DNA from: Stenotrophomonas humi
GTDB taxonomy: Bacteria; Pseudomonadota; Gammaproteobacteria; Xanthomonadales; Xanthomonadaceae
Assembly (NCBI RefSeq): GCF_001431415.1
Contig: NZ_LDJI01000021.1
Coordinates: forward strand, 80,630-144,629
Direction: 5' to 3'
DNA length: 64,000 nt
Part shown: in pieces, positions 25,317 to 32,748 of the stretch
Layout: every line of letters starts with the position of its first letter
Numbering within the stretch: position 1 is the stretch's first letter
Translations under genes and position numbers: made by a program
Notes under the pieces: generated by a model
Told to the model about the DNA's origin: nothing
The model's database searches: none
Seen by the model: the letters and a program-made list of their open reading frames with translations, nothing else

Positions 25317-25853
25317 TCAAACCTCCCGCCACCGCCCCGGTTGCAGATCGCCCAGGGCATGCGGCCCCATCGACGCGCGCACCAGCCGCAACGTCGGCAG
25401 CCCGACAGCGGCCGTCATGCGCCGCACCTGTCGGTTCCGGCCTTCGGTAATCGTCACCGCCAACCACGCATCCGGCACGGTCTTGCGGAAACGCACGGGT
25501 GGATCGCGTTCCCATAACGCCGGTGCGTCTTCCAGAAGCTGCACCCGGGCCGGCAAGGTCGGGCCATCATTGAGCTGCACGCCATCACGCAGCGCCTGCA
25601 GTTTGTCCTCGCTTGCCACGCCCTCCACCTGCACCCAGTAGGTCTTGGGCTGCTTGTGCTTCGGGTCGGTCAGGCGATGGGCCAGGCTGCCGTTGTCGGT
25701 GAGCAGCAACAACCCTTCGCTGTCGTAGTCCAGCCGCCCGGCGGCATAGACGTTGGGCGGCAGGCCAAAACCGGCCAGCGTCGCGCGCGGCGGCTGGCTG
25801 CGGTCGGTGAACTGGCACAGCACGTTGAAGGGCTTGTTGAAGGCGATGAGCAT
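25317..25853 (-). CDS. rluE: 23S rRNA pseudouridine synthase (RluE-like)
   Basis: Pseudouridine synthase of the RsuA/RluB/E/F family, lacking the S4 domain as RluE does; E. coli RluE modifies U2457 of 23S rRNA. It starts directly in the catalytic domain (MLIAFNKPFNVLCQF), carries AAGRLDYDSEGLLLLTDNG with the catalytic aspartate in GRLDYDSEG, TYWVQVEGV, and TEGRNRQVRRMTAAVGLPTLRLVR. The length of 178 residues and absence of S4 suit RluE. The chosen ATG begins the domain; the longer frame reads into a repeat element. Next upstream on the strand is an unrelated methyltransferase gene across the repeat. Confidence 0.88.
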   Translation of the reverse strand: MLIAFNKPFNVLCQFTDRSQPPRATLAGFGLPPNVYAAGRLDYDSEGLLLLTDNGSLAHRLTDPKHKQPKTYWVQVEGVASEDKLQALRDGVQLNDGPTLPARVQLLEDAPALWERDPPVRFRKTVPDAWLAVTITEGRNRQVRRMTAAVGLPTLRLVRASMGPHALGDLQPGRWREV

Positions 25854-25857
25854 TGAA

Positions 25858-26010
25858 TGCGGGGATTGGGGGAGCGGGGATCGGGAATGAAAGTTTACTG
25901 CGTGCTGCAAGAGCAGCCAGAAATCAGCTCCCGCTTTCAGCGGCGATGCCGCATGAACCCACAGCCGCAGCACTGCCGCATTCCCTGTTCCCCACTCCCC
26001 GCTTGATCCC
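25858..26010. repeat. Dispersed repeat with GGGGATTGGGG-type inverted ends
   Basis: About 153 bases whose ends are imperfect inverted copies: GCGGGGATTGGGGGAGCGGG near 25859 and, at the right end, CATTCCCTGTTCCCCACTCC followed by CCGCTTGATCCC. Such G-rich GGGAATGGGGA-type ends are common in Xanthomonadaceae intergenic repeats. It fills the space between the methyltransferase stop and the rluE start and so must also contain or adjoin the rluE start region. Confidence 0.6.
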
Positions 26011-26014
26011 TGCC

Positions 26015-26872
26015 TTAAACCTTTACAAACCGCAGCGTCATCCGGTCGCTCTCGCCGATGGCCTTGTACTTGGCGGCATCGGCGGCGTCATGGTTGTTGG
26101 ACGGCGGCAGCGTCCATACGCCGTTGGGATGGTCCTTGGTGTCGCGCGGGTTGGCGTTGACCTCACTGCTGGCGTCGAGCTTGAAGCCGGCCGCTTCGGC
26201 CATGGCAATCACCTGCGCCTGGCCAACGTAGCCACTCTTGTCGTCAGCGGGCACGTCGGCCTTGGCACGATGCTCCACCACACCCAGCACGCCGCCGGGC
26301 TTGAGCACATCGAAGAAGGCGCGGAACAAGCCTTCGGCCTGGTTGCTGGAACGCCAGTTGTGGACGTTGCGGAACGTCAGCACCACATCCGCCGAGCCCG
26401 GCTTGCCCAGCACCGGTGCCGCCGGGTTGTAGGCCACTTCGGTGGCGCGGTCGAACAGTGCCGGGGCTTCGGCGAACTTCTTGGCCAGCCCATCGCGTGA
26501 ACGCTGCTGGTAATCACGGCCGCCACCGGCCGGCAATGCCGTGGGATCGACCACCGCGGCCACGTACTGGCCACTCTCGCGCAGATACGGCGCAAGGATT
26601 TCCGCGTACCAGCCGCCGCCCGGGGTGATTTCGATCACCGTCTGCTGCGGCTGCAGGCCAAAGAACGCCAGCGTCTGCGCCGGATGGCGATACGCATCGC
26701 GCACGACATTGGCCGGCGTGCGGCTACTGCTGGCCACTGCGGCCTGCAGCTGCGGCGACACATGGATGTCGGTAGCGGCAACTGCAGCATCCTTGGACAA
26801 CACGGGCAGGCTGGACATCAATGTGCCCACGCCCAACAGACAGGCACACAGCAACGGGACTGGCTTGTTCAT
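26015..26872 (-). CDS. Exported SAM-dependent methyltransferase-like protein
   Basis: Class I methyltransferase fold preceded by a signal peptide. The first about 30 residues (KPVPLLCACLLGVGTLMSSLPVLS) are a clear secretion signal. The core has motif I TVIEITPGGGWYAEIL, ADVVLTFRNVHNW, and FFDVLKPGGVLGVVEHRAK, with GYVGQAQVIAMAEAAGFKL. GGAG precedes the ATG; an ATG five codons upstream is the alternative. The family is known (COG4798-like) but what a methyltransferase fold does outside the cytoplasm, where SAM should be scarce, is unclear. Length 285 residues. Single gene facing away from the aldo/keto reductase gene. Confidence 0.8.
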   Translation of the reverse strand: MNKPVPLLCACLLGVGTLMSSLPVLSKDAAVAATDIHVSPQLQAAVASSSRTPANVVRDAYRHPAQTLAFFGLQPQQTVIEITPGGGWYAEILAPYLRESGQYVAAVVDPTALPAGGGRDYQQRSRDGLAKKFAEAPALFDRATEVAYNPAAPVLGKPGSADVVLTFRNVHNWRSSNQAEGLFRAFFDVLKPGGVLGVVEHRAKADVPADDKSGYVGQAQVIAMAEAAGFKLDASSEVNANPRDTKDHPNGVWTLPPSNNHDAADAAKYKAIGESDRMTLRFVKV

Positions 26873-27057
26873 CACGTACTCCGGCAAGGGTGTGGCGCGA
26901 GCCTAGCACGCGTTGAACCGCTGGCAATGCGGCGCAAATGTTCACATTGCGTTAGCGTCATGACGCAATGCGGAACGCTGTTTTTTCGTTGCTGCCATCG
27001 CACCGGAACGATCTGCGTCTATGCTGCGAGGCTTGAGAAAAAAACAGGAAGAAGCCC

Positions 27058-28017
27058 ATGACCCAGCTCCGTGAACTTGGTCGCTCCGGCCTGCAGGCCA
27101 GCCCCATCGCTTTTGGCGGCAACGTCTTTGGCTGGAGTGCTGATGAAAAAACCTCCTTTGCGCTGCTCGACGCATTCGTCGATGCCGGCTTCAACCTGGT
27201 CGACACCGCCGACGTCTACCCGGCGTGGGTGCCGGGCAACCGCGGAGGTGAATCGGAAACGATCATCGGCCGCTGGCTCAAACACAGCGGCAAACGCGAC
27301 AAGGTGCTCATCGCCACCAAGGTGGCCAAGTGGGCCGAGCACCCCGGCCTGTCGGCCGACAACATCAACGAAGCCGTCGAAGACTCGTTGCGCCGCCTGC
27401 AGACCGATGTCATCGATCTGTACCAGGCACACGAAGACGATGAGTCAGTACCGCTGGAAGAAACGCTGGGCGCGTTCGCACGCCTGATCGAAGCCGGAAA
27501 AGTGCGCGCCATCGGTGCCTCCAACTACAGCGCCGCGCGCTTGCGCGATGCCCTGAAGGTCTCGGCCGACTATCACCTGCCGCGTTACGAGACGCTGCAA
27601 CCGGAATACAACCTCTATGACCGCGCAGGCTACGAAGCAGAACTGGAACCGCTGGCCCGCGAACACTCGCTGGGCGTGATCAGTTACTACTCGCTGGCCA
27701 GTGGCTTCCTCACCGGCAAATACCGCAGCGCCGACGATGCGGCAAAAAGCAGCGCGCGCGGTGCCAAAGTGGTGGAGCGTTACGTCAACCCGCGCGGCCT
27801 GCGCATCCTCACGGCATTGGACGACCTGGCCGCCAGGCACAAGGCCACGCCGGCGCAGGTGGCACTGGCATGGTTGATCGCCCGCCCCGGCATCACCGCG
27901 CCCATCGTCAGTGCGACCGGCGTGGAGCAGTTGCACGATGTATTGGCTGCAGCACGGTTGACGCTTTCAGAAGCCGACATCGTCCAGTTGGATGGGGCCA
28001 GCACCGAACAAGACTGA
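27058..28017 (+). CDS. Aldo/keto reductase
   Basis: NADPH-dependent oxidoreductase of the AKR superfamily, 319 residues. The start LRELGRSGLQASPIAFGGNVFGW is typical; the catalytic tetrad can be read as Asp and Tyr in FNLVDTADVYPAW, Lys in KVLIATKVAKW and His in YQAHEDDES. NADP contacts appear in GVISYYSLASGFLTGKYR and ITAPIVSATGVEQL. It has AGGAAGAAG before the ATG. It resembles the YajO/Tas group of general aldehyde/ketone reductases; the natural substrate is unknown. Single gene. Confidence 0.85.
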   Translation: MTQLRELGRSGLQASPIAFGGNVFGWSADEKTSFALLDAFVDAGFNLVDTADVYPAWVPGNRGGESETIIGRWLKHSGKRDKVLIATKVAKWAEHPGLSADNINEAVEDSLRRLQTDVIDLYQAHEDDESVPLEETLGAFARLIEAGKVRAIGASNYSAARLRDALKVSADYHLPRYETLQPEYNLYDRAGYEAELEPLAREHSLGVISYYSLASGFLTGKYRSADDAAKSSARGAKVVERYVNPRGLRILTALDDLAARHKATPAQVALAWLIARPGITAPIVSATGVEQLHDVLAAARLTLSEADIVQLDGASTEQD

Positions 28018-28098
28018 ATGCGCTGGTGATTGGACGCGGCACTGACCGCGTCGTAGCATCTCCGGACAGGGGGGTAGACCGCGAATGGAGTCCTACCC

Positions 28099-28398
28099 AT
28101 GAAGACCACATCCGCAGCCCAACGCACCATCGACCGTGACGCTGAACTTGCCTATTGGCGCGGCGTCCACGCCATCGGTCGGCTTGGCCAACACGACTTC
28201 GACCATTACCAGCGCCTGCTGGAAATGGGCTACGACGTCTATCAGGCGTATCCCCGCGCCAACGAAGAGCAGCTCTACCGTGTGCTGCAGGACAGCTATC
28301 ACCGGCACAACCCGTCGCTGGCCGTGCCATGGGATGAAGCCCGCTGGCTGGTGCGGCATGCATGGCACCACGCGGAGTCGGGCCGGGGACTGCATTGA
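28099..28398 (+). CDS. Small hypothetical protein
   Basis: 99 residues, charged and rich in Tyr, His and Trp, without signal peptide or membrane helix. Regions such as AYWRGVHAIGRLGQHDFDHY and EEQLYRVLQDSYHRHN suggest a helical soluble protein. I recognise no family, although it resembles short conserved proteins of xanthomonads. Ribosome-binding site is weak (GAATGGAG about 12 bases upstream). The gene ends just before a palindromic repeat element. Confidence 0.55.
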   Translation: MKTTSAAQRTIDRDAELAYWRGVHAIGRLGQHDFDHYQRLLEMGYDVYQAYPRANEEQLYRVLQDSYHRHNPSLAVPWDEARWLVRHAWHHAESGRGLH

Positions 28399-28437
28399 GG
28401 AGTTGAAAGAGCTGGCTCTGGCTTGGGCCAAGGCTCC

Positions 28438-28592
28438 TCCCTTCTCCCGCATGCGGGAGAAGGTGCCCCGAAGGGGCGGATGAGGGGGCTCTGCGCTTTT
28501 TGATTGGCTTCGAAAAGACAGGTACTCGGCCATCAGCGCGACGTCGGCTCCCCTCTCCCCAACCCCTCTCCCGCAAGGGGAGAGGGGCTTAA
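28438..28592 (+). repeat. Complete composite palindromic repeat element
   Basis: Left end: TCCCTTCTCCCGCATGCGGG hairpin continuing AGAAGGTGCCCCGAAGGGGC and GGATGAGGGGG. Middle of about 60 variable bases. Right end: CTCCCCTCTCCCCAACCCCT then CTCCCGCAAGGGGAGAGGGG, a second hairpin, and CTT. The same order, inverted, is found inside hrpB, and single ends occur at 31745, 32695 and 35570. This is probably a non-autonomous MITE/REP-like family. Here it separates the small gene and the LysR gene and may terminate both. Confidence 0.8.
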
Positions 28593-28618
28593 GCAAAAGC
28601 AACGCAGCAGCGCTGCAG

Positions 28619-29521
28619 TCACCGGGCGAATGGTGCGTTCACCATCGCCTGCGCCAGGTAATCCAGGAACGAGGTGATCCGCGCCGATACCGCCGTGTTG
28701 CGGTAGTACACCGCGTGGATCGGCTGGCGCACTTCCACGGTCTGTTTCGGCAGCACTTCCACCAGGGTGCCGGCCTCGCGGTCACGCTCGGTCATGAAGT
28801 CGGACAGACAGACGATGCCGACGCCTTCCAACGCCAACCGGCGCAGGGTTTCGCCACTGGACACCGCCAGCACCGGACGTACGTGCAGCAACGTGCCGTC
28901 CTCATCCCGCAGCGGCCAATGGTTCAGCGAATCCGGCTCGTTGAAACCGAGCAGCGAGTGTTCGCGCAACCGCGCCAGGTTCTTCGGCACGCCGTGCTGC
29001 TGCAGATAGACCGGGCTGGCCAGCACGCGCAGCCGGCTGTGCGCCAACGGCCTTGCGTGCAGCGTGGAATCGGCCAAGGGGCCGATGCGTATGGCGACAT
29101 CGGTGCGGCGTTCGAGCAGGTCGATATAGCGCTCGCTGCTGTTGAGCTCCAGCGCGACTTCCGGGTAACGGGCGCGGTAACCGGCGACCAACGGTGCGAT
29201 CACATGCAACACGAACGGCATGGCCGCATCCACCCGCAAACGGCCAGAAGGACGCTCGCGACGCGCGGCGATCTGCTCCTCGGCCGCTTCCACCGACGCG
29301 ACAATCGCGCGTGACTGCTCCAGGAAGGCTTCGCCTTCCTCGGTCAGGTGCAGGCGCCGGGTGGTGCGGGTCAGCAACGTGGTGCCCAGCTTCTCTTCCA
29401 GCCGCGCCAGCGCCCGGCTGACCCCGGACGTGGTCTGATCCAGTTGCTCGGCTGCGGCGGTGATCGAGCCGGCGTCGATCACCGCAATGAAGGCCTGCAT
29501 CTCATCGAGGGTGGTTTTCAT
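28619..29521 (-). CDS. LysR-family transcriptional regulator
   Basis: Regulator of 300 residues. N-terminal winged helix-turn-helix: TLDEMQAFIAVIDAGSITAAAEQLDQTTSGVSRALARLEEKLGT, then an effector-binding domain (RVDAAMPFVLHVIAPLVAGY, GPLADSTLHARPLAHSRLRVLASPVYL). The ATG chosen is that of MKTTLDEM; an upstream in-frame start adds nine residues without support. It is divergent from an MFS exporter with 126 bases between starts, so it probably controls that gene and itself. The LysR/dkgB neighbourhood recalls yafC-dkgB of E. coli, with the exporter placed between. Confidence 0.88.
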   Translation of the reverse strand: MKTTLDEMQAFIAVIDAGSITAAAEQLDQTTSGVSRALARLEEKLGTTLLTRTTRRLHLTEEGEAFLEQSRAIVASVEAAEEQIAARRERPSGRLRVDAAMPFVLHVIAPLVAGYRARYPEVALELNSSERYIDLLERRTDVAIRIGPLADSTLHARPLAHSRLRVLASPVYLQQHGVPKNLARLREHSLLGFNEPDSLNHWPLRDEDGTLLHVRPVLAVSSGETLRRLALEGVGIVCLSDFMTERDREAGTLVEVLPKQTVEVRQPIHAVYYRNTAVSARITSFLDYLAQAMVNAPFAR

Positions 29522-29647
29522 CGGCGTGCATTCGGGGGGGACGGCCAATTATTGACTGAAACTCAACAGTCATTGGCGTGAAGACCGCTTTTTCAGCAAG
29601 AGTCGGGCGCTCAGACTTCGCAGCCTGTCCCTTCCCGGAAACATCCC

Positions 29648-30862
29648 ATGTCCCGTGGCATCCCCCTTGCCCTGCTGGCGCTGACACTAGGCGCGTTTGC
29701 CATCGGCACCACCGAATTCGTCATCGTCGGGCTGATTCCGACCATCGCCGCCGACCTGCACGTCAGCCTGCCTTCGGCCGGCCTGCTGGTGTCGCTCTAT
29801 GCGCTGGGTGTGGCCGTCGGCGCACCGGTGCTCACCGCACTTACCGGCCGGGTGCCGCGCAAAGCGCTGCTGGTCGCGCTGATGGTGCTGTTCACCGTTG
29901 GCAACCTGATCGCATGGATGTCGCCAGGCTACGGCTCGCTGATCGTGGCGCGGGTGCTGACCGGCCTGGCGCATGGTGTGTTCTTCTCGATCGGCTCGAT
30001 CATCGCCACCTCGGTGGTGCCGAAGGAAAAGGCCGCCAGCGCGATTGCCATCATGTTCACCGGCTTGACCGTTGCACTCGTCACCGGCGTGCCGCTCGGC
30101 ACCTTCATCGGCCAACACCTGGGCTGGCGTGCGACCTTCCTGGCCGTGGCCGCGCTGGGTGTGATCGCGCTGGTCGGCAGCCTGTTGTTCGTACCGCGCA
30201 ACCTGCCGCGCAGCGCACCGGCCACGTTCGGCCAGCAGTTCGCGGTACTGGCACAACCGCGCCTGCTGCTGGTGTACGCGATCACCGCGCTGGGCTACGG
30301 CGGCACCTTTCTCTCCTTCACCTACCTGGCTTCGATCCTGCAGGACGTGACCGGTTTTTCCGCCAATGCGGTGAGCCTGGTGCTGCTGGTGTACGGCGTG
30401 TCGGTAGCCATCGGCAACCTGTGGGGCGGCCGCCTTGCCGACCGCATGGGCCCGATTCCCGCGCTCAAGCGTATCTTCGCGCTGCTGGCGCTGGTGCTGT
30501 TCGTGCTCACCTTCACCGCCTACAACACCTGGCTGGTGCTGCTGACGGTGCTGGCACTGGGCGCGGTGGCCTTCGGCAATGTGCCGGGCCTGCAGGTGTA
30601 CGTGGTCAAGCAGGCGCAGCGTTTCGTTCCGCAGGCCGCCGATGTTGCCTCGGGCCTGAACATCGCCGCGTTCAATGTCGGCATCGCCCTGGGTGCATCG
30701 CTCGGTGGCCTGGTCGTTGACCACGTCGGCCTGATGCACACGCCATGGCTGGGCGCGCTGGTCGTGGTGGGCGCTTATGGGCTGACCGTGCTCAGCGGCC
30801 GCCTGGATCGCCGCGATGGCATCGACGACCGCGCCGAAGGCATCGCCGTCGCCGCGCACTGA
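29648..30862 (+). CDS. MFS efflux transporter (AraJ-type)
   Basis: Twelve-helix inner-membrane transporter of 404 residues in the drug:H+ antiporter-1 group. It opens with IPLALLALTLGAFAIGTTEFVIVGLIPTIA, the signature of the AraJ/YdhP/NepI branch, with GRVPRKALL in the loop between helices 2 and 3 and a motif-C-like ALVTGVPLGTFIGQHLGWR in helix 5. Likely exports sugars, nucleosides or small drugs. It is divergent from the LysR gene, and a DkgB-type reductase follows 69 bases downstream on the same strand, possibly in one unit. Confidence 0.85.
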   Translation: MSRGIPLALLALTLGAFAIGTTEFVIVGLIPTIAADLHVSLPSAGLLVSLYALGVAVGAPVLTALTGRVPRKALLVALMVLFTVGNLIAWMSPGYGSLIVARVLTGLAHGVFFSIGSIIATSVVPKEKAASAIAIMFTGLTVALVTGVPLGTFIGQHLGWRATFLAVAALGVIALVGSLLFVPRNLPRSAPATFGQQFAVLAQPRLLLVYAITALGYGGTFLSFTYLASILQDVTGFSANAVSLVLLVYGVSVAIGNLWGGRLADRMGPIPALKRIFALLALVLFVLTFTAYNTWLVLLTVLALGAVAFGNVPGLQVYVVKQAQRFVPQAADVASGLNIAAFNVGIALGASLGGLVVDHVGLMHTPWLGALVVVGAYGLTVLSGRLDRRDGIDDRAEGIAVAAH

Positions 30863-30931
30863 CATCCCCCGTTACTTTCCGTTCGCGATACGCGGCGCAG
30901 CCTGTATCGCGACACCATTGTGGAGACTCCC

Positions 30932-31732
30932 ATGACTGTTCCTTCCATCGGCCTTGGCACCTACCGCCTGAAAGGCCAGGTACTCACCGATTCCGTGCAC
31001 AACGCGCTGGACCTGGGCTATCGCGCCTTCGATACCGCGCAGATCTACGACAACGAAGCCGACCTCGGCGCTGCGCTGGCCAGCGGCAATGTGCCGCGCG
31101 GAGAACTGTTCCTGACCACCAAGGTCTGGATCAGCAACTTCCACCACGACGACCTGCTGGCCAGCCTGCGCGAAAGCCTGCACAAGCTGCGTACCGACCA
31201 TGTCGATCTGGCGTTGATCCATTGGCCGTCGCCGAACAACGAGGTGCCGATTCGCGAGTATCTCGGCGCCTTGGCCGAAGCAAAAGCGCAGGGCTTGACC
31301 CGCGCCATCGGCATTTCCAACTTCACCATCGACCTGGCCCGCCAGGCCATCGATATCCTCGGTGCCGATGCCATCGCCACCAACCAGATCGAAGTGCATC
31401 CGTATCTGCAGAACCGCGCGTTGATCGCTTACCTGCGCGAACAAGGCATCCATGTCACCGCGTTCATGAGTCTGGCGTATGGCGCGGTGCTGAACGACCC
31501 GGTGATCCAGGCCATCGCCGAGAAGCATCAGGCAACGACCGCGCAGGTGGCGTTGGCGTGGGCATTGCAGCAGGGCTACGCGGTGATTCCGTCTTCGACA
31601 CGGCGCGAGAATCTGGCGGGCAATCTGCAGGCGGCGGCATTGCGTCTGGACGATGAGGACATGGCGAAGATCGCGACCCTGGATCGTGGCGAGCGCGTGG
31701 CCAATCCGGAAATCGCACCGGCCTGGGACTGA
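30932..31732 (+). CDS. dkgB: 2,5-diketo-D-gluconate reductase B-like aldo/keto reductase
   Basis: Cytoplasmic aldo/keto reductase of 266 residues, very like E. coli DkgB ([65 protein letters not shown]). The catalytic Asp/Tyr are in [10 protein letters not shown], Lys in TTKVW and His in LIHWPSP. Reduces 2,5-diketogluconate and, in E. coli, methylglyoxal and similar aldehydes. TGGAGA precedes the chosen ATG; a GTG four codons earlier overlaps that site and is unlikely. Lies downstream of the MFS gene; a palindrome follows its stop. Confidence 0.85.
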   Translation: MTVPSIGLGTYRLKGQVLTDSVHNALDLGYRAFDTAQIYDNEADLGAALASGNVPRGELFLTTKVWISNFHHDDLLASLRESLHKLRTDHVDLALIHWPSPNNEVPIREYLGALAEAKAQGLTRAIGISNFTIDLARQAIDILGADAIATNQIEVHPYLQNRALIAYLREQGIHVTAFMSLAYGAVLNDPVIQAIAEKHQATTAQVALAWALQQGYAVIPSSTRRENLAGNLQAAALRLDDEDMAKIATLDRGERVANPEIAPAWD

Positions 31733-31744
31733 GCCCTGTTGAAA

Positions 31745-31767
31745 CCCCTCTCCTGCAGGGAGAGGGG
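31745..31767. repeat. Single-ended palindromic repeat (CCCCTCTCC hairpin)
   Basis: CCCCTCTCC and GGGAGAGGGG around TGCA form a strong stem 12 bases after the dkgB stop. The sequence matches the right end of the composite element at 28438-28592. Its place between two convergent genes would suit a bidirectional terminator. Confidence 0.65.
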
Positions 31768-31884
31768 CCCTGGCGAGGCTGAGACAAGCCAGGCGTTTCA
31801 CCTGCATGTCCCCGATGGTTCAACTCATGGGCACATGGCGCTGCGGTCACCACCGTGATGGCTTGAAGACCTCTCCGCGTGCGC

Positions 31885-32619
31885 TCACACAGTTCTGCCC
31901 GGCACCAGCCACTCACGCATCGCCGCGCTCACTTCCTGCGGCTTCTCCAGCGGCGCCAGATGTCCACACTGTGGAATCACCACCAGCGTGGAATGCGGCA
32001 ACAGGGCCGCCATCTGCTCACTCACTGCCAACGGCGTGATCGCATCGTTCCTGCCGCAGACCACCAACGTCGGCCCGCGCCATTGGCCCAGCACTTCGCT
32101 GCCATCGACCCGTTCGATACGACTCTGCCGCAGAAACACGTCCGCCCCCAGCCGCGACGTCATGCCCCGCACGGTCTCCACCAGTTCCTGATCGCCCAGC
32201 CGCGAGGCGTCGATGTAGCTGCGCATCAGCTTGTCGCCGAACCCGTGGAACGTGCCGGGCATGCGCACGCTGTTCTGCTGCGCGATGCGCTGTGCGGCGC
32301 GCTCGGGCGAATCGGGTTTGAATGAGGTGTCCAACAACGCCAGATGGGTGACACGCTCGGGGGCAATGCGCAGGATTTCCTGGGCGACGTAGCCGCCCAG
32401 CGAGAAACCGGCCAGGGCGAACTGCGCTGGCGCATCCGACAGTACCTGCCCGGCAGTGGCGCGCAGCGAGTCATGCCGGGTGAGGTCGCCGACCTGGCAT
32501 TCGGCGATATCGGCCAGTTCCACCAGCTGCACGCGCCAGAGGGTGGCATCGTTGAGCAGGCCGGGGAGCAGCAACAAGGGGATTTTTTCGGGTTGGTTCC
32601 CGGCAGCGGCAGTTTCCAT
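31885..32619 (-). CDS. Alpha/beta hydrolase
   Basis: Cytoplasmic alpha/beta-fold hydrolase of 244 residues. IPLLLLPGLLNDATLW carries the oxyanion-hole region, FALAGFSLGGYVAQEI the nucleophile elbow (GFSLGG, catalytic Ser), PTLVVCGRNDAITP the acid Asp and IPQCGHLAPLEKP the His. The substrate (ester, lactone or thioester) cannot be told from sequence. It lies downstream of the acetyl-CoA-synthetase-like gene on the same strand with a palindromic repeat in the 129-base gap. The ATG used lacks a strong ribosome-binding site. Confidence 0.85.
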   Translation of the reverse strand: METAAAGNQPEKIPLLLLPGLLNDATLWRVQLVELADIAECQVGDLTRHDSLRATAGQVLSDAPAQFALAGFSLGGYVAQEILRIAPERVTHLALLDTSFKPDSPERAAQRIAQQNSVRMPGTFHGFGDKLMRSYIDASRLGDQELVETVRGMTSRLGADVFLRQSRIERVDGSEVLGQWRGPTLVVCGRNDAITPLAVSEQMAALLPHSTLVVIPQCGHLAPLEKPQEVSAAMREWLVPGRTV

Positions 32620-32694
32620 GGCGGTAGTTTGAACCTGCCGGGGGTGGCTGGCAGCGCCATGGCTGGAACGCAGTGGCGAATGTGCCTGGAAGCC

Positions 32695-32735
32695 GCCTCC
32701 CCAACCCTCCCCTTGCCTGCGGCAGGGGAAGGATG
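32695..32735. repeat. Partial palindromic repeat (CTCCCCAACC type)
   Basis: CCTCCCCAACCCTCCCCTTG followed by CCTGCGGCAGGGGAAGG forms an imperfect hairpin just downstream of the acetyltransferase stop. The CTCCCCAACCC run is shared with the composite repeat elements at 22660 and 28438. Probably a decayed single end that also serves as a terminator. Confidence 0.55.
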
Positions 32736-32748
32736 CTCCGGCTTCGCG

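Noticed and set aside
28450..28580. Repeat element considered as a CRISPR or small-RNA locus
   Set aside because: Only one copy of two unlike hairpins with a non-repeated middle; no regular repeat-spacer pattern.
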